Below, one piece after another: positions 21,096 through 30,328 of a DNA stretch of 64,000 nt (the first letter of the stretch is position 1; each line of letters starts with the position of its first letter). The position numbers and the translations under genes were made by a program. The notes below the pieces were generated by a model. The model was not told where the DNA came from and did not search any database. It worked only from the letters and a program-made list of their open reading frames with translations. The DNA comes from Latilactobacillus fragifolii. Lineage in GTDB: Bacteria; Bacillota; Bacilli; Lactobacillales; Lactobacillaceae. The stretch covers positions 62,001 to 126,000 of the forward strand of contig NZ_CAJOCF010000002.1 in NCBI RefSeq assembly GCF_905332535.1, written 5' to 3'.

Positions 21096-21413
21096 TTAAC
21101 CGATCAATGCTAACGCTTGTTTCAAGACTGTTTCGCCGTCCATCATACCGTAAGCCTTCATATCAATTACTTCAACGCCGATTCCTTTTGGCGCCAATTT
21201 TTCTTTAAATTGACCTTCCATGAAACGCACTTGAGGCCCCAATAGGACACAGTCAATTTGTTTAGATTCGAGTTGGTTATCTGCATCTGAAGCGCCGGTT
21301 GCAAAAATTTCTGCGTCTATGCCTTGTGCTTCAGCAGCCTTTTGCATCTTTGAAACTAATAAACTTGTTGACATGCCTGCTGCACAACATAACATAATTG
21401 TTTTTTCTGCCAT
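21096..21413 (-). CDS. PTS lactose/cellobiose-family IIB component
   Basis: A 105-residue cytoplasmic phosphotransferase subunit; its active cysteine accepts phosphate from IIA and passes it to a sugar held by IIC. The N terminus IMLCCAAGMSTSLLVSKM carries the phosphocysteine loop of the cellobiose IIB fold, and the C terminus VIDMKAYGMMDGETVL is typical. No IIA or IIC gene is adjacent, so it must pair with components encoded elsewhere. The promoter is well formed and carries two cre sites, predicting glucose repression. The sugar specificity (cellobiose or another beta-glucoside) is not determinable here. Confidence 0.93.
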   Translation of the reverse strand: MAEKTIMLCCAAGMSTSLLVSKMQKAAEAQGIDAEIFATGASDADNQLESKQIDCVLLGPQVRFMEGQFKEKLAPKGIGVEVIDMKAYGMMDGETVLKQALALIG

Positions 21414-21462
21414 AATGAATTACCCCTTAAATTTTAATTGATTAGAAAGCGACAAAAGGCTT

Positions 21463-21478
21463 TGTAAAAGCGTTTTCA
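21463..21478 (-). promoter_or_regulatory. cre site 1, PTS IIB leader
   Basis: The minus strand reads TGAAAACGCTTTTACA, a close CcpA consensus match, lying just downstream of the predicted transcription start. Confidence 0.8.
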
Positions 21479-21494
21479 TTTCTTCTATGTTTTT

Positions 21495-21523
21495 AGTATA
21501 AGCGCTTTCTTTATTAATGTCAA
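21495..21523 (-). promoter_or_regulatory. Sigma-A promoter with overlapping cre site 2, PTS IIB gene
   Basis: TTGACA (21518-21523) and TATACT (21495-21500) are 17 bp apart, a near-perfect promoter. A second cre, GAAAGCGCTTATAC on the minus strand (21496-21509), overlaps the -10, so CcpA binding would directly exclude RNA polymerase. Confidence 0.85.
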
Positions 21524-21639
21524 TTCACGTTATTTAAAACCATATCAGCCGCCCGTTTTGTCGTTTCATCCCGATTGTTAACCTGTCACCTGTTATTTTA
21601 TCGTCCGAAAAACAGCGGTTAATGTTCGCACTAAATGAA

Positions 21640-21685
21640 AAAAAGCTGCTAACCGATGCCTAAAAAGGATCGGTTAGCAGCTTTT
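21640..21685 (-). terminator. Intrinsic terminator of the sigH-like gene
   Basis: AAAAGCTGCTAACCGATGCC pairs imperfectly with GGATCGGTTAGCAGCTTTT around TAAAAA, starting right after the stop codon. Confidence 0.9.
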
Positions 21686-21687
21686 AG

Positions 21688-22251
21688 CTATTCTGATTGT
21701 TTAGTATAGAAGCGTTTTAATTTGGTTTGGCAGCGCGATTGGGCCCGTTTCATCTGTTCAAGCGTACAATCGAGCTGACTACACGCTTGTTCAATCGCTA
21801 ATTGCCCCGTTAAAACTCGAAAGGCCACTAGCTCTAAAGCTGATAGGGTCTCTAAGTAAGCCCGCATTTCAACCGTTGATTGATAGTATGCTATGGTATC
21901 TTCAGCGAGCGCATTACATTCTGGACAACAATCAAACAACAAGGCTTGCTGATCGACTTGCCGTTTCTGAGCAAGCTCTTTGCGAATCAAGTTCAATACA
22001 TGGTGGTGAAATCGTAATTTATAAAAGGCTCCAAAACTTTTGCCACAGTTTTGGTCATAACACTGACAAGTCTCATAGCATACGATTCGCGCTTCTTGTA
22101 ACCAATCGTCTTTATCAAACAAGCGAACATAATATGGCGTAAAGGTCCGATAAACCATCGGTAGGTAGGCTTTAAATAAAATATCTAACGCCTCAGAGTC
22201 GTTTTCAACCACCGCTTGAATTAAGTTTGTATCACGTTTTGCTGATTCCAT
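21688..22251 (-). CDS. sigH: SigH-like (Spo0H/ComX-type) sigma factor
   Basis: A 187-residue alternative sigma factor. Region 2 is visible as EALDILFKAYLPMVYR and WLQEARIVCYETCQCYD, followed by a short region 4-like helix pair (QACSQLDCTLEQMKRAQSRCQTKL). In lactobacilli including L. sakei, SigH controls late competence genes. I chose the start MESAKRD (ATG ending at 22251) because AAGGTGG precedes it; an upstream in-frame ATG has no such site. The gene follows rae1/yacP as in other Bacillota, but rpmG, secE and nusG do not follow it here. Cysteine content is high for a sigma factor (seven or more). Confidence 0.85.
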   Translation of the reverse strand: MESAKRDTNLIQAVVENDSEALDILFKAYLPMVYRTFTPYYVRLFDKDDWLQEARIVCYETCQCYDQNCGKSFGAFYKLRFHHHVLNLIRKELAQKRQVDQQALLFDCCPECNALAEDTIAYYQSTVEMRAYLETLSALELVAFRVLTGQLAIEQACSQLDCTLEQMKRAQSRCQTKLKRFYTKQSE

Positions 22252-22326
22252 TAACGAACCACCTTTCACGCAACTCCACACCATTATCTTAACAAGTTAT
22301 TGCATATTTATTAAGAGAACGTTTGT

Positions 22327-22860
22327 TTAATCATCTTTTTCAGCGCTTAGTTCATCCCGCATTCGGGCAAGCTGGTCGAGTTGGGTCGGATTCCAAGGCG
22401 TATTTCGTTGCAATGTCCGGTCATGATAATGCTTGGCATCGTGGTCAATTTCTCGCCGGGTACGCCGAATCTCACGATAGAAATCGTGCGAAGACACACG
22501 TAATGCACCCCGTGAAAAAATCGTCCACTGCTCCGCTTGATCGCTTGAAACTACCGTCACCTGATTAATTGGTGACATTAGTTTACCAGCCAAGCCTTCA
22601 ATATAGCTATCGGCTGTTTCATCCTCATCGGTGAAGACTACTTCTAAATTATACTGGGCATAACTTTGCTTAATTCCCGGAACATACATCGCATCGAATA
22701 CTAAGATAATCTCGATTTCCCGAAATTTACGATACTCCGATAATATTTGTAACAAACGATCCCGTGCATCGGCAAGATGATCGCTTTGTTTCAACTTATT
22801 CAGCTCTGGCCAATTCCCGATAATATTATACCCATCTGCAATTAAGATCTGCTTTTTCAT
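22327..22860 (-). CDS. NYN-domain endoribonuclease, Rae1/YacP-like
   Basis: A 177-residue PIN-like nuclease. The N terminus ILIADGYNIIGNWPEL carries the first catalytic aspartate of the NYN fold, IILVFDAMYV (about 52) the next acidic strand, and FTDEDETADSYIE (about 76) a DxxDxxI-like acidic cluster. Bacillus Rae1 (YacP) cleaves mRNA in the ribosomal A site. It lies 3 bp after rlmB and upstream of sigH, the conserved order in Bacillota, and is probably co-transcribed with them. Confidence 0.9.
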   Translation of the reverse strand: MKKQILIADGYNIIGNWPELNKLKQSDHLADARDRLLQILSEYRKFREIEIILVFDAMYVPGIKQSYAQYNLEVVFTDEDETADSYIEGLAGKLMSPINQVTVVSSDQAEQWTIFSRGALRVSSHDFYREIRRTRREIDHDAKHYHDRTLQRNTPWNPTQLDQLARMRDELSAEKDD

Positions 22861-22863
22861 CAG

Positions 22864-23739
22864 CTATACCAAAGGTTGCCGGCTGTTATAAGCCTGATAC
22901 ATTAAAACACCCGCAGCAACACTGGCATTCAAACTTTGCACATGGCCCACCATTGGAATCGTCAAAGTTTGATCGACTTCTTTTTTAACAATTGGTGAAA
23001 GACCCTTGCCTTCGTTGCCAATGATTAAACCAATTGGCCCTTTAGCATCCCACTGACGATAGTCAGTACCGGCCATATCGGTCCCAAAAATCCAGAGACC
23101 ACGGTCCTTCAATTTCTTAATTTCTTGTGTCAAGTTGGTAACGCGCGCAACTGGCATATGTTCAATGGCCCCAGTTGACGTCTTGGCAACGGTTGATGTT
23201 AACCCAACCGCACGGTGTTTAGGAATGATAATCCCATGGACACCAACTGCATCAGCCGTCCGCATAATTGAACCTAAGTTATGCGGATCTTCCAAGTTAT
23301 CTAAAATTAAGATAAATGGTTCTTCTTCTTGAGCTTTAGCCTTGGCAAAAATATCATCAACACTCGCATATTCAAACGGTGCGATTGCTAAAATAATCCC
23401 TTGGTGATTCTGCCGGTCACTCAATAAGTCTAATTTATTCTTAGGGACATTTTGAATGATCAGGCGTTTTTCTTTCGCTAATTTCACGACGTCGTGTACG
23501 AAATCAGCTTTTAGCCCATCTTGTAGGAAAATTTTGTTAATTTTCTTCGCATCACTGGTCTTTAATGTTTCCAAAGAAGCATGTTTACCAATGACAAAAT
23601 CGGTTTGTTCTTCGACAACTGCTTCTTCGACCGGTGCTGTCGTTTTCTTATTGGCTGGGCGCCGGGTTGGCTTAGCCGTCCGGCGACTATTAAATTCGTT
23701 ATTCTTTTGTTTGGATACTTGATTATTATTTTTTCTCAT
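22864..23739 (-). CDS. rlmB: 23S rRNA (guanosine-2'-O-)-methyltransferase RlmB-like (TrmH/SpoU)
   Basis: A 291-residue SPOUT methyltransferase that 2'-O-methylates a guanosine in 23S rRNA. A lysine/arginine-rich tail (residues 1-45, [15 protein letters not shown]) precedes the substrate-binding domain. The knotted domain has [20 protein letters not shown] (motif 1, about 146), [12 protein letters not shown] (motif 2, about 238) and [14 protein letters not shown] (motif 3, about 268). It overlaps mrnC by 14 bp, suggesting coupled translation. Confidence 0.95.
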   Translation of the reverse strand: MRKNNNQVSKQKNNEFNSRRTAKPTRRPANKKTTAPVEEAVVEEQTDFVIGKHASLETLKTSDAKKINKIFLQDGLKADFVHDVVKLAKEKRLIIQNVPKNKLDLLSDRQNHQGIILAIAPFEYASVDDIFAKAKAQEEEPFILILDNLEDPHNLGSIMRTADAVGVHGIIIPKHRAVGLTSTVAKTSTGAIEHMPVARVTNLTQEIKKLKDRGLWIFGTDMAGTDYRQWDAKGPIGLIIGNEGKGLSPIVKKEVDQTLTIPMVGHVQSLNASVAAGVLMYQAYNSRQPLV

Positions 23740-24145
23740 GGGTCCTCCCCGCGTCGACTTGTTGAATACACCAGTGGGCTAATTCAGCGACGCGCTCTTG
23801 TTGTTCAGTTAAGTATAGATAGCCAAAAACCGCTTCAAAACCAGTTGAGGTCCGATAAGTCCCAACACTGGTATTCTTGGCTTTCGTATAACTTTTGGCA
23901 TTTCTACCGCGTTTAAAAATAGCCATTTCTTCTTCTGTCAAATAATTATCCTCGATCATCAAACCAATCAAAGCAGCTTGTGCCTTAGCAGAAACATAAT
24001 GTGTTGCCACTTGTTGCAAGCGGGTTGGTTTGGTTAACCCCAGTTCTAGCAAATGGGCGCGGACGTACACTTCGTAGGCTGAATCGCCCATGTATGCCAA
24101 CGCAATTCCATTTAATTGTAAAGCATTTTTCATGCGCGTCTCCAT
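23726..24145 (-). CDS. mrnC: Mini-ribonuclease III
   Basis: A 139-residue RNase III catalytic domain without a double-stranded-RNA-binding domain; it matures 23S rRNA ends. [18 protein letters not shown] is the signature helix with catalytic acidic residues, and [15 protein letters not shown] is the second conserved block. It overlaps the end of cysS by 16 bp and the start of rlmB by 14 bp, the standard cysS-mrnC-rlmB order. The start METR follows AAGGAATGAG; a second ATG four codons on is an alternative. Confidence 0.95.
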   Translation of the reverse strand: METRMKNALQLNGIALAYMGDSAYEVYVRAHLLELGLTKPTRLQQVATHYVSAKAQAALIGLMIEDNYLTEEEMAIFKRGRNAKSYTKAKNTSVGTYRTSTGFEAVFGYLYLTEQQERVAELAHWCIQQVDAGRTHEKK

Positions 24146-25536
24146 CTCATTCCTTGTGGTGTATCTTCCAAAATAATCCCTTGTTCTTTCAATTGATCCC
24201 GAATCGCATCACTACGGGCAAAATCCTTTGCGGCCCGTGCGGCTTGTCGTTTTTCAATCAAGCGCTCAATATCTGCATCTAATAGTTGCGCTGGTTTAAA
24301 TTCAACGCCAAAAATCGCTAACAAGCGCGACATGCGAGCCGTTAAATCAGCTAACGTGGCGGCTTGCACTGTCGCACGTTCCAAATATTGATTGCTTAAC
24401 TTAGCAAGTTCATACAATTTGGTTAATCCATTTTGCACATTAAAGTCATCATCCATGGCTGTCACAAAAGCAGCCTCTAAATTTGCGGCTTGCTTGGCAA
24501 TATTCGTGTCAGCTCCCTCTTTGGCCGTCGCTTGGCGGAATGCTAAATTATCGAAGGTCGTCTTTAAACGATCAAGATTGGTTTGTGCTTCAGCCAATAA
24601 TGATTCACTATAGCGAATTGGTCGCCGGTACTGCGTGCTACTCATCAAAAAGCGCAACGCTTGTGGATTAACTTCTTGAATCAGATCATGAACCGTTACG
24701 AAGTTGCCCAGTGACTTACTCATTTTTTGATCATCATCGCCAACTGTCACAAAGCCATTGTGCAACCAATAGTTGACGAAATGTTTGCCAGTCTTCGCCT
24801 CACTTTGAGCAATTTCATTTTCATGATGGGGAAACTCTAAATCTTGGCCACCACCATGAATATCAATCGTGTCCCCTAAATACTTGGTCGACATGACAGA
24901 ACATTCAATGTGCCAACCAGGGCGGCCCTTCCCCCAAGGCGAATCCCAAGCAATAGCGGTCCCTTTTTCTGCCTTCCAAAGGGCAAAATCAATTGGATCT
25001 TCCTTGCGCAAGGTCTCTTCAGTCGCCGTATGCTCACTGGCCCCTTGTTCGAGCTGATCAAGATCTTGCCCTGAAAGCTGCCCATAAGCCTTAAACTTAC
25101 GAGCCCGGTAATAGACATCACCATCAACAACATAAGCGTAGCCTTTAGCAATCAAATCTTCGATGAACGCAACAATTTCTTCAATATTATCCGTTGCCCG
25201 TGGATTGCGCGTTGCTGGTTCAATATTAAGCGCTTTTGTATCTTCTTTAAAAGCATTCATGTAACGTTCGGCTAATTCTGGTACCGTAATTTGTTCTGCA
25301 TTAGCAGCCTTAATCATCTTATCATCAACATCGGTGAAGTTCGAAACATAATCGACTTGATAACCACGGTACTCGAGATAGCGACGAATCGTATCAAAGG
25401 CAATCGCACTACGCGCATTACCGATATGAATATAGTTATACACAGTTGGCCCACAGACATACATCTTAACGCGGCCTTCTTCAAGAGGTTTAAAGGTTTC
25501 TTTTTGACGCGTGCGGGTATTATAAACAGTTAGCAT
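24130..25536 (-). CDS. cysS: Cysteinyl-tRNA synthetase
   Basis: Class I synthetase that charges tRNA-Cys. The 468 residues include the zinc-binding CGPTVYNY (about 28), HIGH-type YIHIGNARS (about 36), [10 protein letters not shown] zinc ligands (about 208) and the KMSKSLGNF loop (about 267). The gltX/cysE genes that often precede cysS in Bacilli are not here; yacL lies upstream. A T-box leader between yacL and cysS predicts induction by uncharged tRNA-Cys. Confidence 0.98.
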   Translation of the reverse strand: MLTVYNTRTRQKETFKPLEEGRVKMYVCGPTVYNYIHIGNARSAIAFDTIRRYLEYRGYQVDYVSNFTDVDDKMIKAANAEQITVPELAERYMNAFKEDTKALNIEPATRNPRATDNIEEIVAFIEDLIAKGYAYVVDGDVYYRARKFKAYGQLSGQDLDQLEQGASEHTATEETLRKEDPIDFALWKAEKGTAIAWDSPWGKGRPGWHIECSVMSTKYLGDTIDIHGGGQDLEFPHHENEIAQSEAKTGKHFVNYWLHNGFVTVGDDDQKMSKSLGNFVTVHDLIQEVNPQALRFLMSSTQYRRPIRYSESLLAEAQTNLDRLKTTFDNLAFRQATAKEGADTNIAKQAANLEAAFVTAMDDDFNVQNGLTKLYELAKLSNQYLERATVQAATLADLTARMSRLLAIFGVEFKPAQLLDADIERLIEKRQAARAAKDFARSDAIRDQLKEQGIILEDTPQGMRWRRA

Positions 25537-25597
25537 CCAATCATCCTTTCTACTTTAAACGTGCTTTTTTGGCATCTCGCTTAAAAGACACGCTTCC

Positions 25598-25830
25598 AAA
25601 TAAAAAGCGCCCTTTGTTAATTAACAAAAGACGCCGGTTGAGCGTGGTTCCACTTTTCTTCGCAAAAATGCCTCAAACAGATAACGGTGTCCCGACTAGC
25701 AGGAAAAGGCTACTAGCATCTCCGAGGTGCATTTCGATTAATGCGATTACTTCTTCACAGCGCCCAGAAGCTTTCTGAAAATTCGACTAATCTACTTCTT
25801 CTCTTCATCAATTTATACAATTTAGTTAGT
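25598..25830 (-). promoter_or_regulatory. T-box riboswitch leader of cysS
   Basis: On the minus strand the leader contains GTGGAACCACGC (25642-25655 region), the conserved T-box that pairs with the free acceptor end of uncharged tRNA. It is followed by a terminator hairpin GCGTCTTTTGTTAATT / AATTAACAAAGGGCGC ending in a TTTTTATTT tract (about 25598-25635). Upstream, helix I sequence includes GAAGAAGTAATCGC and candidate TGC specifier triplets around 25727 and 25717. The target gene cysS fits a Cys specifier. Confidence 0.88.
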
Positions 25831-25876
25831 CTCAATCATACCGATTATTGGTGGCCGTGTAAAGACATCTGAAAAC

Positions 25877-26992
25877 TTATTTTTCATTCAAGCCTTTTTG
25901 TTGATGCGCTGGTTTGGCAAAAATCATTCGGCCAGCAGCTGTTTGTAAGGCACTCGTTACAATTACATCTAATGGTTTATTGAGATAGTGTTGCCCATCT
26001 TCAACAACAATCATCGTCCCGTCTTCAAGGTAAGCTACCCCCTGTTGCCGTTCCGTTCCGGCTTTGACCACCGTAACGGTCATCGCTTCACCAGGTAAGA
26101 CTGCTGGTTTCAACGTATTAGCCAATTGATTGATATTAAAAACCGGGACGTTTTGGAATTCGCAAACTTTATTTAAATTGTAATCGTTTGTGACCACAAT
26201 TCCGTCTAATAATTTCGCTAACTTGACTAATTTGCCATCCACTTCCGTTAAGTCCTCGAAATCACCATCGTACATTTCGACTGACAAACTTTGGTCTTTT
26301 TGTAATTCATTTAAAATATCTAAGCCGCGACGGCCACGCGCCCGTTTTAAATTATCAGCAGAATCGGAAATTAATTGCAATTCATGTAAAACAAAATTAG
26401 GAACCATCAATGTGCCTTCGATAAACCCGGTTTTAGCAATGTCCTTAATCCGACCATCAATGATGACACTTGTATCCAAAATCTTGTACTTATGAAAATT
26501 ATCATCCACTTTGCGTTCTAACACATCCGGATTGCGTTTTTTAGGCTGCAAGAACTTACGCCATTCATCTAAGCGCGTCGTCCCCACCTTAAAACCTAAA
26601 TAACCGAGCGCAAACATCAATAGGATTGGTACAATCGTATTTAAAACAAAAATCGGCATCCGGTATAACGGAATCGAAACAACATTCGCTAATAACAAGC
26701 CGATTAATGAGAAGACACTCCCGAATAATAGAAAACTAGGGGATTGTTTAAACAACGCTTTTTCCAACTGACGCATTGCTCGTAACATCGGCGTAGCCAA
26801 TACCAAGAATAAAAGATAAAAAATAATTGCACCTAACACAGCGTTGGTAATGCCGTTATTGAGATATGTCACTAAATCTAAATGAACAACCCGCCAAAAC
26901 TCTGGAAAGGCCGTGATGCCTAAAGCGCCCCCTAGAATCACAAAGACAATCCCTAACACTCTTCTTTTAGTTAATGGTTTTTGTTGCATCAT
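25877..26992 (-). CDS. PIN/TRAM-domain membrane protein, YacL-like
   Basis: A 371-residue protein with four N-terminal membrane segments (about 10-135), a cytoplasmic PIN nuclease-like domain starting KYKILDTSVIIDGRIKDI (about 167, with acidic residues and TNDYNLNKV near 268), and a C-terminal TRAM domain (about 300-360, VAYLEDGTMIVVEDG). This is the YacL architecture. A role in RNA metabolism is inferred from the domains. It lies between radA and cysS, the Bacillota order. Confidence 0.92.
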   Translation of the reverse strand: MMQQKPLTKRRVLGIVFVILGGALGITAFPEFWRVVHLDLVTYLNNGITNAVLGAIIFYLLFLVLATPMLRAMRQLEKALFKQSPSFLLFGSVFSLIGLLLANVVSIPLYRMPIFVLNTIVPILLMFALGYLGFKVGTTRLDEWRKFLQPKKRNPDVLERKVDDNFHKYKILDTSVIIDGRIKDIAKTGFIEGTLMVPNFVLHELQLISDSADNLKRARGRRGLDILNELQKDQSLSVEMYDGDFEDLTEVDGKLVKLAKLLDGIVVTNDYNLNKVCEFQNVPVFNINQLANTLKPAVLPGEAMTVTVVKAGTERQQGVAYLEDGTMIVVEDGQHYLNKPLDVIVTSALQTAAGRMIFAKPAHQQKGLNEK

Positions 26993-27019
26993 AAAACCTC
27001 CTCTCGTACCAACTTATGC

Positions 27020-28384
27020 CTAGTTGAATACTTTTTTCAAAGTTTCTGCAATGGTTGTAACGCCAACGACTTGAATATCAGTTGGTGGCTCCCAACCTTG
27101 CAAATTATTTTTAGGAACGTAAATGCGTTTAAAACCTAACTTCGCTGCTTCACCAACGCGTTGTTCAATTCGGTTCACCCGTCGAATCTCACCAGTTAAC
27201 CCAATTTCGCCGACAAAACAATCGGTTGGGGGAATCTCTTTGTCCCGATAGCTCGAAGCAATCGAGACCGCCATCGCTAAATCAATCGCAGGTTCATCTA
27301 ATTTAACCCCGCCGGTTGCTTTAAGATAAGCATCTTGATTTGAAAGCATCAAACTCGCCCGTTTTTCTAAGACGGCCATAATCAATGACACCCGATTATG
27401 ATCTAATCCGGAAGATGTCCGTTTCGCATTGCCAAACAAGGTAGGAGTAATCAACGTCTGTAACTCAACCAAGATTGGCCTGGTCCCTTCCATTGATACC
27501 ACAACTGCTGAGCCGGTTGCACCGGCCAGTCGTTCTTCAAGGAAGATTTCAGATGGATTAGCGACTTCTTGTAAGCCCGCTTCGCGCATTTCGAAAATCC
27601 CGATTTCATTGGTTGAACCAAACCGGTTTTTAACAGAACGTAAAATCCGGTAAGTATGATGGGTGTCACCTTCAAAGTACAACACAGTATCCACCATATG
27701 TTCCAAAATCTTAGGGCCGGCAATCGCCCCTTCTTTGGTCACATGTCCCACCACGAAAATAGTAATCTGATTGGTTTTAGCAATCCGCATCAATTCGGCG
27801 GTCACTTGGCGAACCTGTGAAACACTCCCGACTGCGGAAGTCACTTCTGGTTCACTCATAGTTTGAATCGAATCAATCACGACATACTCTGGTTTGAGCG
27901 TTTCGATTTGATGGCGAATATTACCCATATCCGTTTCGGGATAGAGATACAATTGGTCACCATTAACCCCTAAGCGATTAGCCCGCATCTTAATTTGTGA
28001 AGCACTTTCTTCACCTGAAACGTATAGCATCTTCCCCATTTTTTCCAGTTGTCCTGAAACTTGGAGTAACAAAGTTGATTTGCCAATGCCAGGATCGCCC
28101 CCGATTAAAATCAGTGAGCCCGGTACGACACCGCCCCCTAAAACGCGGTTCAATTCATTTAACTCCGTTTTTACCCGTGGTTCTTTTTGGATGTTAACAG
28201 AATTGATTTTTTCAGGTTCAGTGGCACGACCTGAAATTGTGAAATTTGATTTCGCCGCTGAGGCTGGTTGTTCTCGTTCTTCAACCATTTGGTTCCAAGC
28301 ACCACAATTCGGACAGCGCCCCAAGAATCTGGGGGAACTGTAGCCACAATTCTGGCAGACAAACTGCGTTTTAACTTTAGCCAC
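27020..28384 (-). CDS. radA: DNA repair protein RadA (Sms)
   Basis: RecA-related helicase for recombination intermediates and transformation. The 454 residues show the zinc finger [21 protein letters not shown] at the N terminus, Walker [13 protein letters not shown] (about 94), the RadA-specific KNRFG motif (about 252), and a Lon-protease-like C-terminal domain ([19 protein letters not shown], about 400). It lies 27 bp upstream of yacL and 71 bp downstream of dut. Confidence 0.98.
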   Translation of the reverse strand: MAKVKTQFVCQNCGYSSPRFLGRCPNCGAWNQMVEEREQPASAAKSNFTISGRATEPEKINSVNIQKEPRVKTELNELNRVLGGGVVPGSLILIGGDPGIGKSTLLLQVSGQLEKMGKMLYVSGEESASQIKMRANRLGVNGDQLYLYPETDMGNIRHQIETLKPEYVVIDSIQTMSEPEVTSAVGSVSQVRQVTAELMRIAKTNQITIFVVGHVTKEGAIAGPKILEHMVDTVLYFEGDTHHTYRILRSVKNRFGSTNEIGIFEMREAGLQEVANPSEIFLEERLAGATGSAVVVSMEGTRPILVELQTLITPTLFGNAKRTSSGLDHNRVSLIMAVLEKRASLMLSNQDAYLKATGGVKLDEPAIDLAMAVSIASSYRDKEIPPTDCFVGEIGLTGEIRRVNRIEQRVGEAAKLGFKRIYVPKNNLQGWEPPTDIQVVGVTTIAETLKKVFN

Positions 28385-28455
28385 AAGCTTCTCCTTTACT
28401 ATCCTGATTGTCTACTATTCTAGCACATATCGTCTATTGATTACCGTAGCACGAA

Positions 28456-28995
28456 CTAACGACCAGATGAACCAAAGCCACCGGTCCGTTTAGTTGTCAC
28501 AGCTACCTCATCATCAGCCACAAGGTAGGGCATAAAAATCCCTTGCCCAATTCGTTCGCCTTTGCGTAAGATGATATCGCGTGGGCTGAAATTCAACATT
28601 TGAATAAAAATCTCACCCTCATTGGCCTCATTATCGTAATAATCCGCATCAATAATCCCGACACCATTTGGAAGCACGAGCCCTTTTTTCAAGGGATTAC
28701 TGGAACGATTAGCAATCATTAAATACTCGTCATCTTGCATATAAGCCTTAATCCCAGTTGGCACCAAAAAAGGTTTTAATGTTTTAGAAGCCCGTTCAAA
28801 GTCATCATCAACTAAAGGTTTCCCATTGCGAATCATCCGAAATAAACGGACAAAATTATAGTGCCAGATGGATGGTAAAACGAAGTCCTCCGCACAAGCA
28901 AAATCATATCCTGCTGAATGGGCAGTCGAGCGCACTGGTAAACTTAAGTTTGCTGATTGGTACTTAGTTACTATTTCGAATCCACGTTTTTTCAT
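28456..28995 (-). CDS. dut: Deoxyuridine 5'-triphosphate nucleotidohydrolase (trimeric dUTPase)
   Basis: Hydrolyses dUTP to dUMP and pyrophosphate, keeping uracil out of DNA. All five trimeric dUTPase motifs are readable: SAGYDFACAED (motif 1), ANRSSNPLKKG (2), GVGIIDADYYDNEANEGEI (3), GERIGQGIFMPY (4) and RTGGFGSSGR (5). At 179 residues it is longer than the ~145-residue standard because of roughly 35 extra residues between motifs 1 and 2 (about 45-80, IWHYNFVRLFRMIRNG). It begins the dut-radA-yacL group. Confidence 0.95.
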   Translation of the reverse strand: MKKRGFEIVTKYQSANLSLPVRSTAHSAGYDFACAEDFVLPSIWHYNFVRLFRMIRNGKPLVDDDFERASKTLKPFLVPTGIKAYMQDDEYLMIANRSSNPLKKGLVLPNGVGIIDADYYDNEANEGEIFIQMLNFSPRDIILRKGERIGQGIFMPYLVADDEVAVTTKRTGGFGSSGR

Positions 28996-29153
28996 CTAAA
29001 AAGCTCCTATATCATTAACACCTAGTTGGCGCTATTTTTTACTACTGTATCATACCATGAAAACCAATGGACTTGAATAATCCTTCCGACCGATTTAATA
29101 GAAATTTTAGTAAAAAACACCCGTTTTAAAGCGCTTTTTTCCTCATTATTGCG

Positions 29154-29159
29154 TATAAT
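29154..29159 (+). promoter_or_regulatory. Candidate -10 of rpiA
   Basis: A consensus TATAAT lies 31 bp before the rpiA start; the -35 is poor. An AAAGCGCTTT core 20 bp upstream resembles the centre of a cre site but lacks the flanking consensus bases. Confidence 0.5.
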
Positions 29160-29190
29160 GGACTTATTAACAGTAGAAGAGGTGTCTTTA

Positions 29191-29874
29191 ATGGATAAGA
29201 ATGCAATGAAAAAAATGGCTGCTGAACGCTCAGTGGCCTATGTCGAAGACAACATGGTTTTAGGGCTCGGAACTGGTTCAACCGTCGTTTATATGGTTGA
29301 AGCCCTTGCTAAGCGTGTAAAAGCTGAAAACCTCCACTTAACTTGCGTCTGCACATCAATCAGAACCGCTGACCAAGCCAAATCGCTTGGGATTCCAGTC
29401 AAAGCACTCAATGAAGTCGACCACATTGACCTGACAATTGACGGTGCTGATGAAGTCGATGCTAACTTCCAAGGGATTAAAGGTGGTGGTGCTGCTCACT
29501 TATTCGAAAAATTAGTTGCAACCACTTCAACCCGCAATATCTGGATTGTTGATGAAGCAAAGGTTGTCGATACGATCGGCCGTTTCCCATTGCCGGTTGA
29601 AGTGATTCCGTTTGGCAGTCAACAAGTTTACAACCGATTCGTTAAAGAAGGCCTTCATCCAGAATTTAGAACTACCGCTGATGGGCACCGTGTTTTAACC
29701 GACTCAAAAAATGAAATTATCGATCTGCATCTTGAAAAGATTACCCATCCGCATCTTTTAGCAGCTTGGTTAAGCGAACAAGTTGGCGTTGTTGAACATG
29801 GTCTATTCCTCGACCTCGTCAATGAAGTCGTAGTCGGCTCACCTGAAGGCGTAAAAATTTTAAAAGCCAGATAA
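29191..29874 (+). CDS. rpiA: Ribose-5-phosphate isomerase A
   Basis: Interconverts ribose 5-phosphate and ribulose 5-phosphate in the pentose phosphate pathway. The 227 residues show [13 protein letters not shown] (about 25), TIDGADEVD (about 83) with catalytic Asp residues, [14 protein letters not shown] (about 96) with the general-base glutamate, and the C terminus [14 protein letters not shown] chose ATG 29191, with AGAGGTG upstream, over an earlier ATG that overlaps the promoter. Its regulation and ribose-related role fit a meat-associated lactobacillus but are not shown by the sequence. Confidence 0.97.
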   Translation: MDKNAMKKMAAERSVAYVEDNMVLGLGTGSTVVYMVEALAKRVKAENLHLTCVCTSIRTADQAKSLGIPVKALNEVDHIDLTIDGADEVDANFQGIKGGGAAHLFEKLVATTSTRNIWIVDEAKVVDTIGRFPLPVEVIPFGSQQVYNRFVKEGLHPEFRTTADGHRVLTDSKNEIIDLHLEKITHPHLLAAWLSEQVGVVEHGLFLDLVNEVVVGSPEGVKILKAR

Positions 29875-29950
29875 CGAACTAAACCAGAAAGCAATTTTTC
29901 AAATTATCATCTTAACGCTATTTGCGTTAGCATTGATAACTATTATTTTA

Positions 29951-29990
29951 CCCAAAAAAGAGTTGATATAAATATCAACTCTTTTTTGTA
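29951..29990. terminator. Bidirectional terminator after rpiA
   Basis: AAAAAAGAGTTGATAT pairs with ATATCAACTCTTTTTT almost perfectly. It serves rpiA on the plus strand and the WxL relic on the minus strand. Confidence 0.9.
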
Positions 29991-30001
29991 ATTAATATTA
30001 A

Positions 30002-30200
30002 TTAAACATTGGCAACATCTAAAGACAATGTCCCTGTTAATTTGGCTTGATAAGTGGTTGGAGACTGAACGGTCGTAATTGCTAGTAATGATAAGTTGAC
30101 ATCTGCTGGGTGCCAAGCAAAAACCTCGGCCCCTGAATCTTCACCATCTTTTCCTTGCGCCACCAAAGCAGCACTTGTTAATTTTGTAAATTGCCTGTTG
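30002..30200 (-). pseudogene. Relic of a small WxL surface protein gene with an internal deletion
   Basis: The minus strand reads KFTKLTSAALV (signal-peptide start of the small WxL proteins) fused directly to AQGKDGEDSGAEVFAW, then VNLSL, TVQSPTTYQAKLTGTLSLD and a stop. This equals the 302-residue paralogue at 32596-33504 after loss of 235 codons between two 11-bp repeats. The start codons have become ACA/GGC, and the C-terminal WxL motif (TWTLS in the paralogue) has become TGTLS. A GGGAGG-like site remains upstream. Non-functional. Confidence 0.88.
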
Positions 30201-30328
30201 AAATGCCTCCCATTGATCTATTGGTACTTTAAACGCGCTTTATTTTTTTACAGTCCAGTAAGACTATCATTCGTATTCCGAAATTACTGCTTGCATGGCT
30301 ACGGCGCTTTAGCCTATCAGTTAAATGC

